A stretch of 64,000 bases of DNA from the NCBI RefSeq assembly GCF_958979055.1, contig NC_084889.1, forward strand, positions 32,615,261-32,679,260. The letters run 5' to 3'. Made by a program: the position numbers and the translations under genes. Of this stretch, positions 25,701-35,584 are shown piece after piece. A model generated the notes under the pieces. It was not told the origin of the DNA. It worked only from the letters and a program-made list of their open reading frames with translations, and did no database searches. This stretch comes from Alnus glutinosa. Taxonomy: Eukaryota; Streptophyta; Magnoliopsida; Fagales; Betulaceae. Position 1 is the first letter of the stretch; the number at the start of each line of letters is the position of its first letter.

Positions 25701-25876
25701 CCTCTGATCAGGCCGACCTCATCTATGTAGGTATTGATTCCCTTTCGATCCAAAGCGTCATATAGATGGGCAGTAAAATTGTTGCGAGTATCTTTGCCTC
25801 TAAAACTCAAGAACACATCATAAGTCCACCATCCACGGGTGAAAGAAGAAGAGGAAGACGCTCCTTGGAAGGCCAT
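22760..25876 (-). CDS. TIR-NB resistance-type gene, copy A (truncated TNL)
   Basis: Two exons. Exon 1 (25876-25350) encodes a TIR domain: YDVFLSFRGKDTR (residue 19), a TIR-3-like FYKVHPSEV, and SSWCLDEL with the Glu (about residue 93) that is catalytic in plant TIR NADases. Exon 2 (23516-22760) encodes NB-ARC: P-loop GIMGIGKTT, kinase-2 VLLILDGVD, RNBS-B GSGSRIIFTARD and GLPL as GGLPLSLVV. The donor (GTATGG at 25349) and the acceptor (ATAG before 23516) join in phase (WHLDN-GINESKF) and give 427 aa. A TAA stop at 22760 cuts the NB domain short. TNL-like codons (KRVPDSSLDVARFFKEEN) continue past it for about 55 bp until the LINE junction, so ARC2 and the LRRs are lost from this window. It could make a TIR-NB (TN) protein or be a pseudogene. 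The 1.83-kb intron is enlarged by a LINE piece and a MITE relic. Confidence 0.8.
23630..24356 (+). mobile_element. LINE fragment inside the TIR-NB intron (copy A)
   Basis: Plus-strand remnant of a LINE ORF2 C-terminus. A WWHPDG-containing segment (about 23740-23765) typical of the region between RT and zinc finger is followed by a zf-RVT remnant with CRSCIENIEHLFFGC (about 24130-24175). Several stops and shifts show it is dead. The same fragment, longer, occurs in copy B (37375-38306), so it was present before the locus duplicated. It is opposite in strand to the resistance gene. Confidence 0.7.
24396..24830. repeat. Duplicated intron segment, copy A
   Basis: A non-coding AT-rich stretch matching 47531-47990 at high identity, in the same order relative to the LINE fragment. 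It shows that the TIR-NB intron region was duplicated as a block. No coding signal. Confidence 0.75.
24835..25105. mobile_element. Relic of a terminal-inverted-repeat element (copy A)
   Basis: This matches the right half of the complete element at 48505-49112, including the internal hairpin (CGATTTACGG, TTTC, CCGTAAATCG, about 24948-24976) and the end motif GAAACAAACGAAGCAT. The left half is missing. Confidence 0.6.
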
Positions 25877-25963
25877 GGAAGAAGTTATTCTCGATCTGTA
25901 CGTTATATATGCATGATTAAGTCAGCAATGAAAAACTATCAAACTAGAAGTCAATCGATCACC

Positions 25964-25980
25964 AGATGTTTATATAAACA
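25964..25980 (-). promoter_or_regulatory. Putative TATA box of the TIR-NB gene, copy A
   Basis: On the minus strand, TGTTTATATAAACA (a palindromic TATA motif) lies about 95 bp before the ATG at 25876, a suitable distance for a core promoter with a short 5' leader. Motif only. Confidence 0.4.
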
Positions 25981-27085
25981 GAAAATACGTACAAGTAATT
26001 AAACAAATTTTTCCATTCCAATTGAACACAACCTGCTATGAACGGCCGATTTGAGATGAACCAGATGAACCGGCAACCGCAGTATCCGATCCATTCCAGG
26101 AATGGTCTGTCATAGGGACTGTGAAATGCGTTCCCGGATATAAAATGATCTCGCAACTTCATTTCCGTGTTTTTAGTTCCTTCCTGCACGGCTGCATGTT
26201 ACATGCCTTTCTACGTACAAGGCGAAGGCAATTCCTGGCCTACTTGCGAACGATTTTGGAATTTTTTTTCTTTAAAAAAAAAAAAGTCGAACCTCCTTTT
26301 TATTTTAAATGTCTCATGGAAATTCAATGCATGTAACTGCATGGCCATAAATGTTATTTTATCCATCGATGGGAACGTAGGAACGAACTTAATTAATGGA
26401 AGTGCATGTTGATGTTGGATAAACCAATGCCGCGTTACTTCACAAAATAATGATATGTTTAACATTTCTTTTGTAAATTTTTTATTAAACTTCTGGAACT
26501 CAAATCATGGAATTACGATCTATATCGGCGTGGCTATTGCAGTTATTAAATGTTGTTATTATCCGTTATCTGCATATAAGGTAATGAGGGTTTTGAACTT
26601 TTAGACCTTGAAATTGTAATTATTGCTTCTAATAAATATTAAAAAAATATTATCTATATTTGAACACTATTGTTCAGATTACACTTGCAAATTTGAATGG
26701 GGATACTTAAAAATGATAACCACATAATGCAGATACGGATATTGCTAATAACTGCGTCCACATCCGCATTTCCACTCTTACTCTCGAGGAGCCAGTCATT
26801 TATATTAGAGGGGCTAAATTGTTTTCAAAAATGTGAAATGACAAATAAACCCCTCAAAAAATAAAATGGCAGTTATGCCGCTTTAAAATTAAAGTATTGG
26901 CTCTTCTCTATTTCAAATGAAACGAAGAGCACTGTTTCCATCGATTATGGGGTCACTGATCACCGACAAATTTCAAAGTAAAGGGATAGAAAACCGTCAA
27001 ATTTCAAAGTAAAGTAAGGGAAATTTTTTTTTTTAGTGGTAGTAAAAAGTGATTCATGTGATATAAAGTAGAAAGAATTTATATG

Positions 27086-27119
<34 letters not shown>

Positions 27120-27513
27120 CATTGTTGTGAATTTTTTTATTTAAATACTAATAAAAAAATTATTGATGTGATATAAAAAGTGAAAGAATATAAAAATGTT
27201 TTGAAATTGATATTGTTTATGGAAAAGGTCCAAAAAAAAAAAAGGAAAAAAGAAAAAAGGGATTGCCCCTTATGAACGGTTAAGGGTGGGCAACAGGGGG
27301 TTAAGAGGATTTTCAACTGAAGTTAGGAAAATTTTTTGGGAGGGTGGTCCCGTTTTATGATAAAACCGTCAGACTCAAACCAAATTCCGATAGATTCATA
27401 AAGTGAATTGTAAATGCAGATAAATGAAAAACAAATATGACATAGAACCTTATCTTTTGGAGAATGAATTAATCCAAAAAGACGAAGAACTAAGTTGTAA
27501 AAAAGACTGAAAA

Positions 27514-27515
<2 letters not shown>
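25981..27515. other. Intergenic, AT-rich, no gene seen
   Basis: Upstream DNA of the TIR-NB gene. It contains homopolymer A tracts (27086-27115 and 27233-27260) and no open frame with a recognisable protein. Weak similarity to transposon ends (a GGGGCTAAATTGTTTTC motif near 26810) was seen but no pair of termini. Confidence 0.6.

Positions 27516-27517
<2 letters not shown>

Positions 27518-27598
<81 letters not shown>
27518..27598. repeat. Compound microsatellite (TA)n(GA)n
   Basis: About 13 TA units run directly into about 28 GA units. On the minus strand it directly follows the donor of the orphan exon at 27600-27669. Confidence 0.95.
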
Positions 27599-27599
<1 letters not shown>

Positions 27600-27601
<2 letters not shown>

Positions 27602-27669
27602 TTCTCTTCCTTCTTCTTCTTCTCTCCCTTAGCTTTATGGGGTTTCGCCTTTCCTGTTTTGGGAGCCAT
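27600..27669 (-). pseudogene. Orphan first exon resembling TSS/REC (clustered mitochondria family)
   Basis: On the minus strand an ATG at 27669 opens MAPKTGKAKPHKAKGEKKKK (then EEK), very like the Lys-rich N-terminus of plant TSS and REDUCED CHLOROPLAST COVERAGE proteins, which are CLU-related. The exon stops after one base of the next codon at an AG|GT junction (27600/27599), which is where I recall the family's first intron. The intron would begin with the CT/TA microsatellite. The expected second exon (VLPTVIEI-like) was not found between here and the TIR-NB gene at 25876, so this is probably a displaced fragment. An alternative is a chance Lys-rich frame, but the match in order of residues argues against it. 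Confidence 0.55.
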
Positions 27670-27904
27670 TGCAAATGAAAACTGTTGGATTAGTATTAAA
27701 ACTTGTTTGCTTCAATTGGGTTAAGTCTGAATTTTGCAGAATAAACAATTTCCTCAGCATGCATGGTGCAGCGCGCGGCTTTATAATAATAATCTCTCCT
27801 TCCAAAAGTCAGAACTTTGTTTTTTTAAACTAATAAAACCAGACTTGAGTGGAAAGATCAATCTCATCAAGAGCTCGATTTTCCTTAGAAAAATACAATA
27901 CTAT

Positions 27905-28190
27905 CACTACAAAAATTAAAGTGATTTATGACTAATTTTTAGTGGCTTAAATAGTGTTAGTATTTCTAACTTTGTGGCATGCCATTGATTGACATGCCAT
28001 AAATTAGTAGCGTGTCTTTTCGGCATGCCACTATTATATGTAGTGACGTATCGTTCTAACACGCCCTAATTTGTGGCATGTCAAAACGATATGCCACAAT
28101 ATGTATAGTGGCATGCCTGCAGAATGACACACCACTACATATATTGTGGCGTGTCAATATGGACATGCCACTAATTAAGGCATTTTTAAA
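27905..28190 (+). mobile_element. CACTA-type transposon end with subterminal repeats
   Basis: This starts CACTACAAAAA, the terminus of plant CACTA (En/Spm) transposons, followed by about eight copies, direct and inverted, of a GTGGCATGCCA-like subterminal motif up to about 28170. No transposase gene and no matching right end was found, so it is a terminal fragment or a small derivative. Confidence 0.65.
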
Positions 28191-29053
28191 ATAAATAAAT
28201 AAAAATTCTGCAATCTAAAACTCTACAATCTTTGCAATCCGAATTCTGTATTCTACTACAATTCTATCAATCCATGATCAATATAATTGCAACAATTTAA
28301 ATTTTAATCAACAATCACAACTACCAAAATATCATTCCAAAAGTTTCACTAAACATATGACATAGATTCATAACAATCAAACTAAAAGTTACAACAAACA
28401 AAATATATAATCAATTTTTGTCATAGATTGATACCAAAAAATCATTCCAAAAGTTTCAATAAACATATGTCATAGAAAAGTTTCAATAACCAATTATGCT
28501 GTTAGAGATGAGTTTTATCTGGTGTTTTTTGGGTAGAGATGAGTTTTTTTTTTTAATTAAAATGAATTCTAAAATTTATGATTTTAATAAACTAGAAAAG
28601 GAGTTTAGGTAAGCTGTTGGAATAAGGTCTTGAAAGGTGATTAGCTAAGTTAGCAAAAGTGGGTTTTTGTTAGCCATTTTGCGTAAAAAAATTTATATAA
28701 ACCATTGTAAGTTCTCAAGAGAGTTTGTTGGTGGAGTTTTTTTTTTATAAGATTTTCTTACATTTAGGGAATGTAATGAGATTTAGATAAGCTGATGCTA
28801 GTACTTTAAGCACCTACTTGACTTCTAATGAGTCTTGATCCCACTGGATCTCTCCCTCCCCTTTCCCTTGAAGCCAAATTTCACTTATTGTTGTAAAAAT
28901 AAATGAATAATTTAACCAAAAAAATAATAATCTTAATGAACGAGTAAAATTGAAAGATAAATACACAAAATTGATAATTTTTTAAGTTTATGAGGGATAT
29001 TTGTAAATATAATGGAAGTACAGGGAATGAAGTAAAGTTCCCCAATAAATAAA
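28191..29053. other. Intergenic, AT-rich, no gene seen
   Basis: No open frame of interest. A short duplicated phrase (AAAATATCATTCCAAAAGTTTCA-like near 28325 and 28435) may be decayed repeat. Confidence 0.6.
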
Positions 29054-29234
29054 GAGAAATGGTACATGTACTTAAACTTTTACAAAGGGAGCCTTACTAA
29101 CTGATGTAGAACTTATTCATTGGAGAACATCAAAACAATTAATTAAAAGAAATGTTACGAGTACCAATAAATAAGCTCCACATCATCTTAGTAAGGCTTC
29201 ATTTGCAAAAATTTAAATACATGTAACATTTCTC
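29054..29234. mobile_element. MITE with long inverted repeats
   Basis: A 181-bp element starting GAGAAATGGTACATGTA and ending as its near complement; the arms pair over about 60 bases with scattered mismatches. The flanks read ATAAATAAA and ATAAATAAT, 8 of 9 matching, compatible with a 9-bp duplication of a Mutator-type MITE. No coding capacity. Confidence 0.65.
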
Positions 29235-29750
29235 ATAAATAATTACAAAATAGAAGTCTAAATAGTTGGGTCATTAATGATAAGCTCAATTGAAAGAGAA
29301 ATGCATACACAAACTCCATAAGGGTCAGATTTTAGGCAGGTCATCGGTCGATTAATGTCCCCTGGCCTCTAGCCCTGTAACTCCACCGTTGCCATCTATA
29401 GTTATGTAATGGAAGGATTGAATCAAATTATGCAGACTTGGGGGTTATAGTTATCTAATTTGTGTTCTATTCAAAAAAATAAAAATTAAGATTTTTAAGT
29501 TATCAGAACTTAAAAATAAAAAATTATAGTTTAAACTAAAAGTTTAACTCATTAAAATGGCATTTTGAAAATTTGTAAATTTGTCTGACAATTTGGATTT
29601 GGAATGTTTCCTTTATGTTTGTTTATGTGTAGTTAAGAATTGGCAAATCCCATATTATCAAAATAACTATAATTAATAAGAAGAATATTGCGCGCATATA
29701 TATGATATGGTATTGGACAAACTAATAACCAACCTGTGGGATCAGTGCCA
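29235..29750. other. Intergenic, no gene seen
   Basis: AT-rich, with no convincing frame, repeat or terminus. Confidence 0.6.
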
Positions 29751-30060
29751 TCTAACCTTGGAAACTCCGAGGTTCTTTTGAGAGTCAAAGAGAGGATTGT
29801 CTAGTTGAGTAAAGGAATTGTTGGAAGGCTAGCTGGTCAGGATCTTTTCCAAACACTGCAGCCCCAGTGGCTGGGCTCCCCACTTGTTGTAACTACTCTT
29901 CTGGCAACTTTGGTTGTCTTTCCTGCACCTTTTGTTGTGTTTCTTTATCTGCTTTCAAAGCTATACAAGAATCATGTAGCTGAGCTACTGTCTACTGATT
30001 CAATAAGTTGGTTCATCGAATCCTTGTCAGCCATCTAGGAACATGACTCTAATACCAACT
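29750..30060 (+). pseudogene. Unidentified gene fragment with membrane-type segment
   Basis: A 77-codon frame (29805-30038) whose middle is a long hydrophobic run (SPLVVTTLLATLVV onward, about 40 residues), and a short upstream phrase in another frame (SNLGNSEVLLRVKERIV). The codon pattern looks like old coding sequence rather than random AT-rich DNA. It loosely recalls plant vacuolar-type amino-acid transporters (AVT family), but I cannot confirm this. It is directly followed by the broken NB fragment of copy B. Confidence 0.25.
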
Positions 30061-30097
30061 GTATTTGGGTTTTTTGGATTGTGGATTGTAAATGGAC

Positions 30098-30306
30098 TAT
30101 TGAGCTACACTTCTACCACATAGAGACGATCCTTGAACTACTAATGATGATGGTAATCCCCCGGCCAAATGTACTGCATGTTTTGTGAGTTCCACATAAT
30201 CGTCACCACCAGGTTTGCCTTTTTTGAAGGCATGCCAAAACTAAAGAGCTGATGAGCTTCATTGGGATCCAATTCTTTCACCTCGTATGTTGTATCAAAT
30301 TTATAT
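30098..30306 (-). pseudogene. TIR-NB pseudogene copy B, 3' piece of the NB exon
   Basis: On the minus strand this continues the NB-ARC exon of copy B beyond the transposon: YEVKELDPNEAHQLF and then the GLPL region, ending at about 30098 within sequence equal to copy A 22790-22980. A small insertion and a deletion relative to copy A put the GLPL part out of frame. The right 9 bases (AATTTATAT) are the target duplication of the MuDR-like element. Confidence 0.75.
30298..30306. repeat. 9-bp target site duplication, left (AATTTATAT)
   Basis: Equals 36730-36738. In copy A the corresponding undisturbed site (near 22980) lacks the element. Confidence 0.92.
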
Positions 30307-30536
30307 GGGAAAACTGCAATTTACCCCCCTGATGTTTACACGAATTTTCAATTTTGGAACCAATGTTTAGATTGCTTCAATTGCACCCAAGAAAGTTGAA
30401 AAAAATTTCAATCCACCCCCTTCCGTCCAATTGCTCCGTCTGATGAGACGGAAATGGACCCACGTGCGCGGCATGTGACTTATATGCTCTTAACCGGACG
30501 AAAATACCCTCAAAAAATTGAGCCGTTGTTTTCTAA
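30307..30536 (+). repeat. MuDR-like element, left terminal inverted repeat
   Basis: Starts GGGAAAACTGCAATTTACC. It includes a CACGTG-type G-box-like stretch (CCCACGTGCGCGGCATGTG, about 30459-30477) and a small inner hairpin (CCGTCTGATGAGACGG, about 30437-30452). It matches the right repeat in inverse orientation at every base I compared. It probably carries the transposase promoter. Confidence 0.93.
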
Positions 30537-30748
30537 ATTAAAAAAGACCGGTCCGCTTATGCATTTAAAAATTCATAAACCAGTTTCAAGTGCAAAGTAA
30601 AAACCCGAAAAACATCTCCGGAATCAACAACAAATTTTTGAAGACAGTATTCCTTTGCGGATTATCATCACCAACGAATTTCAGCCGAAATCGACTTTGG
30701 GCTAAGGGTTGTCGTGATTAAACCGACCGAAGTGGGTGTTCGATCAAG

Positions 30749-31415
30749 GTATGTTCAAATAAAAAGACCCCTCTTTTAAATTTAGGGTTTTGTGCAAAAG
30801 TAGGTTACGTCGTTTTTGTGTTATGATATCTTTTAAATTCATTCGATAATTCCTTTATTTTGTCTTGAATGAAGCGAAAGAACCGAACTAAAATGTGCTT
30901 AGGGTTCCGTCGTTTTTGGGTTATGAAATCTTTGTTTTATTCGGAAGATGCTTTCAATGATTGGCTTTGTATATTTTTTATTGAGAAGTTGCTTTCTTAC
31001 TGGGTCCGTGTGTTTTGTTGAATTTCAATTACCTTTGTGGCTTTGTATGATGATGGGACCATGTGCTTTGCTTTTACATGTGCATGATGTGCTGCTTTGT
31101 GTTGATTTGGTGTTTAAAAAACTGCAATTTACCCCATGAGGAGAAAATGGTACATGATTATGTCTGTGTGTGTAGTTAGTTGGTGTATTGTCTGTTTAAA
31201 AAACAACAGTGGTCAGATGAGAAAAATGGTGCCAGTGTGTGAAGTTAGTTGCTGTATTGTGTGTTCAAAAAAGAGTAGTGGTCCCCAGATGAGAAGTTGT
31301 GGTTGTGTATATTGGTTGCTGTGTTGTGGTCCCCATATGTCACTTAATGTGTTGTTGGCCTTTATTTAATTTTACAACATGTCACTTACTATGTTTTATT
31401 AAATTTACCTCGTAG
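30749..31415 (+). other. Probable 5'-UTR intron of the transposase gene
   Basis: An AAG|GTATGT donor at 30749 and a CTCGTAG acceptor ending at 31415, one base before the ATG at 31417. The donor is about 210 bp inside the left terminal repeat. The span has no conserved frame. Leader introns of this kind are common in plant genes; this one is inferred from splice-site motifs. Confidence 0.45.
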
Positions 31416-31416
31416 G

Positions 31417-34400
31417 ATGGCACACAATAAACTAGTGGTTGAGGTCCATTTTGGGGGTAGGTTTGACCGGAGTTTTGGGTGTGAGTATACGGGTGGTGAA
31501 GTTGAACTGCACAAAGATAGTGTTGACCTTGATGAACTATCTTTCTTTGAAATTGAAGATATATGTAAGGAATATGGATATAAGTTAGGGGATTTAATGT
31601 ATTTTAAAGACCCCGTGAAGAGTCTTGCTGATGGGTTGCATTTAATTACTTCAGACCATGATGTGCTGAACCTGTCTGCTTGCCATGATGGGCATGCATT
31701 TTGCAATTATATATTGTGTCTTTTGGGGAAGGAGGAGGTGATGAAGAGGATAGTCAAGATGATAATGAATATGGAGGTAGGGCTGATTTGGATGATCCTT
31801 GGTGGGATGATAAGCTTAGTGATACTGAAGACGTATTTGATGTTGGTGTTGATGTTGATAGTTCTGGACCCTCTAATGTACAACATGATAATCCTAGGGT
31901 TGAACAAGGTAATGTAGAGGATAATGAAGGGGGTAATGATGAGAATAGTGAAGAGGGTGGTAATGATGAGAATAGTGATGAGGGTGAAGAGGGTGAAGAG
32001 GGTGATGAGAAGTGTGAAGAGGGTGGTGATGATGAGAATAGTGAAGAGGGTGGTAATGGTGATAATGAAGATGAAGTTGGTCATGATGACGATGACAATA
32101 ACTCTGATATGGCTAGAAGTGACATACTTGTCTCACCAGTAGCTAGTGATGAAGAAGTTGAAAATTCTGAGTCAAGAGGGTCTGAGTTCCATGCAGTTGA
32201 CCGAGAGGATCCAAGTTTGGAAGTTAAGATGAGATTCCCAGATATACAGACATTTAGGGAGGCTGTTAGGGTGTTCAATCTTAAGAGGGGCAAGGACATT
32301 ACCTTTAAAAAAAATGAGAGAAGAAAGTGTATTGTTGTATGTAAAGAACCAAAGTGTAATTATAGAGTGTATGCTAGACAGGTGGATGATGAAGCTACAT
32401 TCCAGATAATCAGCCTTCAAGGTAGACATGTGTGTGGCAGACAATTTAGGAACTCAATTGTAAACTCTACATGGATAGCCGATAAACTGATTGATAAGTT
32501 TAGAGTTCAGCCCGACATGCCATTACATGTGATACAGAATGAAGTGAAAGAAAGATGGAGGATAGATGTGAATCCGAGCATGATGTATAGGGCAAGAATC
32601 AAGGCTAATAAAAAAATATATGGCAACCATGGGGGTCAGTATGCGGCCTTGTGGGACTATTGTGAGACCTTGAGAGCAACCAACCCAGGAAGTTGTGTTG
32701 TGATGAAAGTGGATAGGACAGTACCCGAGGCGAATCCAAGGTTTCAAAGACTGTATTGTTCTTTGGCAGCCATGAAGAAGGGCTTTTTAGAAGGTTGCAG
32801 GCCTGTGATAGGGGTGGATGGGTGTTTCCTTAAAGGGCCATTTAAGGGGCAACTTCTAGCTGCAGTTGGACGCGATGGCAATGATAACATGTATCCGATT
32901 GCATATGCCGTAGTTGAAGCTGAGACTAAGGACAGCTGGATCTGGTTTTTGGAAACCCTAGTGTCTGATCTTGGGAACCATGAGCGGCATGGCAGGCCAA
33001 CATTTATTTCGGATCGACAGAAGGTAAGTCATGGTTAGTGCCCCGTGTGATCTCATTTTATTTTAAAATGTCTAACATTCTTAATCTAATGTTGTGGTTT
33101 TTTGATCGTAGGGTCTAATGCCAGCCTTTGATTATGTCATGCCAACCGTCGATCACAGGATTTGTGTAAGGCATCTTTATGCGAACTATAGGGACATTGG
33201 GGGGCATAGAGGAATTGCCCTAAAGGAGAAGTTATGGGCTGCAGCTTCTGCATACACTGAAGGGGATTTTCTAAGGGTAATGGGTGAGCTGAAGAGAATG
33301 AAGAGTGATGCCCATGAGTACTTGGCCAAAATTGATCCTAGTACATGGTCAAGAGCATGGTTTGCTACGGATTCAAAGTGTGACCTTCTGCAGAATAATA
33401 TATGTGAGTGTTTTAACTCATACATTCTAAAGGCTCGCAATAAGCCTATCTTGACCATGCTGGAGCAGATACGAAAAAAGTTGATGAGGAGATACCAGGC
33501 TAAGAGGGATGGCATTCAAACTTTGACAGGGAAGTTAACTCCTAAAATCCAAAATAAGTTGGATGCAATCCGGAATGAATCAATGGACTGTATTGCCCTA
33601 TATGCTGGTGATGACATGTTTGAAGTGACTGGTCCAGATGGTAGACAATTTGTAGTCAACATGAGGAGAAAAAGTTGTGGTTGTAGAGTGTGGGAAATGT
33701 CTGGAATCCCCTGTGTGCATGCATGTGCTGCTATTCGACATAGTTGTAAGAATGCAGAGGATTATGTTGATGAGTACTTCACTGTGGAGATGTACAAGAA
33801 AGCATATGCGCCAGTTATATACCCAATGCCTAGTCAAGAGCAGTGGATACCAACCCAGCATGACAAGTTGGAACCCCCAGTATCAAGAGTGGCCCCGGGT
33901 AGACCAAAGAAGGTAAGAAAAAGGCAAGTTGATGAACGTAGAGATCCGAAAAATCCAAACAGAATGAGAAAATTTGGTGCTAGGATGAAATGCTCCATGT
34001 GTAAAGGCAGAGGGCACAATAAAAGGGCATGTCCAATGAGAAGTACCCAAGCAAGTGTTGTGCTGCCTACCCCACCTCCAGACAGTGTGCGTTTATTAAT
34101 CTTTATTATCCTTTATTTTTTTTTTTATTATGTACTATATGCATACTGATAGTCCCACACCTTATTTGACTCATTTGGAACAGACACAAAGTACCACCTC
34201 AAGAACTCCTACACAGGCTACAAGAACAAATCCAGTCCCACCACCTCCACTAGCAACAACAAATCCTGTCCCACCTTCTCCAAGGAGACGGAAGACACAA
34301 AGGGTCGCGGCTATTTTTGGGAAGTCCAAACCGGGTCCCACCACACCTATTGATCTAACTCAGGGTGATAGTGATGAACGAGGTGGCCCTGCAATCCAAG

Positions 34401-34558
34401 GGGGCCATGCAATTCGAGGTGGCAGTGCGGGAACCAGTGGGACAGCAACTAATCCGGCATCCAAAAGCAAGGGCAAACGTGTGGTGGCCACTGTTGAAAA
34501 GGCAATTGAGATTGCTGAAGCGAAGAGGAAGAGAATGAGGCCAGAATGGAAGCGTTAA
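31417..34558 (+). CDS. MURA-like Mutator transposase (MULE), four coding exons
   Basis: Cuts and joins the element's ends. The N-terminus from ATG 31417 resembles the PB1-like region of MULE transposases (VEVHFGGRFDRSF, about 95 aa). Near 31690-31715 the frame changes, so a one-base shift probably separates it from the rest. Next come an Asp/Glu/Gly/Asn-rich repeat linker (31910-32110), a WRKY/GCM1-like zinc region (CX4C and HVC near 32340-32430) and the DDE core: GVDGCFLKG (first Asp, about 32815), SDRQ (second Asp, about 33010) and NNICECFNSY (Glu, about 33405). A SWIM zinc finger (CGCRVWEMSGIPCVHAC, about 33675-33727) and a CCHC knuckle (CSMCKGRGHNKRAC, about 33990-34030) follow. Exon joins: 33023|33112 (GTAAGT...GTAG) and 34086|34184 (GTGCGT...ACAG), both phase 0. 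The C-tail is Pro-rich, then basic. All catalytic residues are present; only the N-terminal shift argues against full function. Confidence 0.9.
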
Positions 34559-35584
34559 TTAAATATGTGCTTGTATTTAATGCACATGTGCATAATCTGT
34601 GTTTGACAATTGGTAGTTGTGCGTTTGACAGTTGGTAGTTGTGTGTTTGACAGTTGGTGGTTGTGTGTTTGATACAGTACATAAAATGCAGGATTGGTGG
34701 TTGTGTTTGATAGACAGTACTAGCAATGCAGAATTGCTTATTTTTGTGTAATGATTACAATGTGTTTTATGATGTTGGAATGCATTGCAGGTTTTGATAT
34801 TTGTGTGGTTTTGGAATGCATTAACAATATGAACAGGTCAACACTGATTTTGGAGAAATAAATTTTGGGTGTGTCATGTGGTTGATATGGGACAGGGAGA
34901 ATTATGTAATTACGCTACTTTGAAGAGAATGCTTGAAATTTATCTTTTGGACCCAATTGACAATTGTGTGCTTATATACTTCTGATTATTATATCTAATG
35001 TTAATTATGTGTATTGGGATCGGCTTAATTTGCTGACCAAATTGTAGCCAATTTATGAAACTAATGAGAAAGGGTTTCGAATGGGCTGTTTGGACAATGA
35101 GACTCCATTGAAATTAATCCTTCTTCATTAGCTGCCCAAATCGATTGCAATTCGGTTAGCTAAATTGCAATCATTAGCATTGAATATAATTTTACCTTTT
35201 GGGTCCAAATTGTGTGCTTATATACTTGTATTGTTATATCTAATCTGAATTATACGTATCCGGATTGATTACAATTAGTTAAAAATTGAAGACAGTTTAG
35301 GCAACTAACAAGAAAGGGACTCGGGGTTCATCGGCCCAAACAAATCGACCCCGTATTTTAAGATGCTCAAGCACATGAACTCCATCAATGATAGTGTGAA
35401 AAATATAATGGGATAAAATTCTGTTACTTTATAAATACAAGCAGCTCCAACTACAAACAATCCCACTTAAATACATGCAATAAAGCAACCAAAATACCAC
35501 AACACAACTTAGTGCACAAAAAATGGTTCACTTCTAGCTTCTATGGCCCCATTGAAGTGCACAAAAAATGTCTAACAATACAAC
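34559..35584. other. Spacer between the two convergent transposon genes
   Basis: AT-rich and non-coding; presumably holds both 3' UTRs. Near 34610-34700 a TGTGTTTGACAGTTGGTAGT-like unit is repeated about five times. No other gene was seen. Confidence 0.7.

Noticed and set aside
27450-27674. 74-codon frame running through the GA/TA microsatellite
   Set aside because: The Ser-Leu and Tyr-Ile runs are microsatellite translation; the credible exon (27600-27669) is in a different frame and stops at a donor.
31707-32084. 125-codon minus frame opposite the transposase linker
   Set aside because: The Ile/Thr-rich repeat is the complement of the acidic GAT/GAG repeat region.
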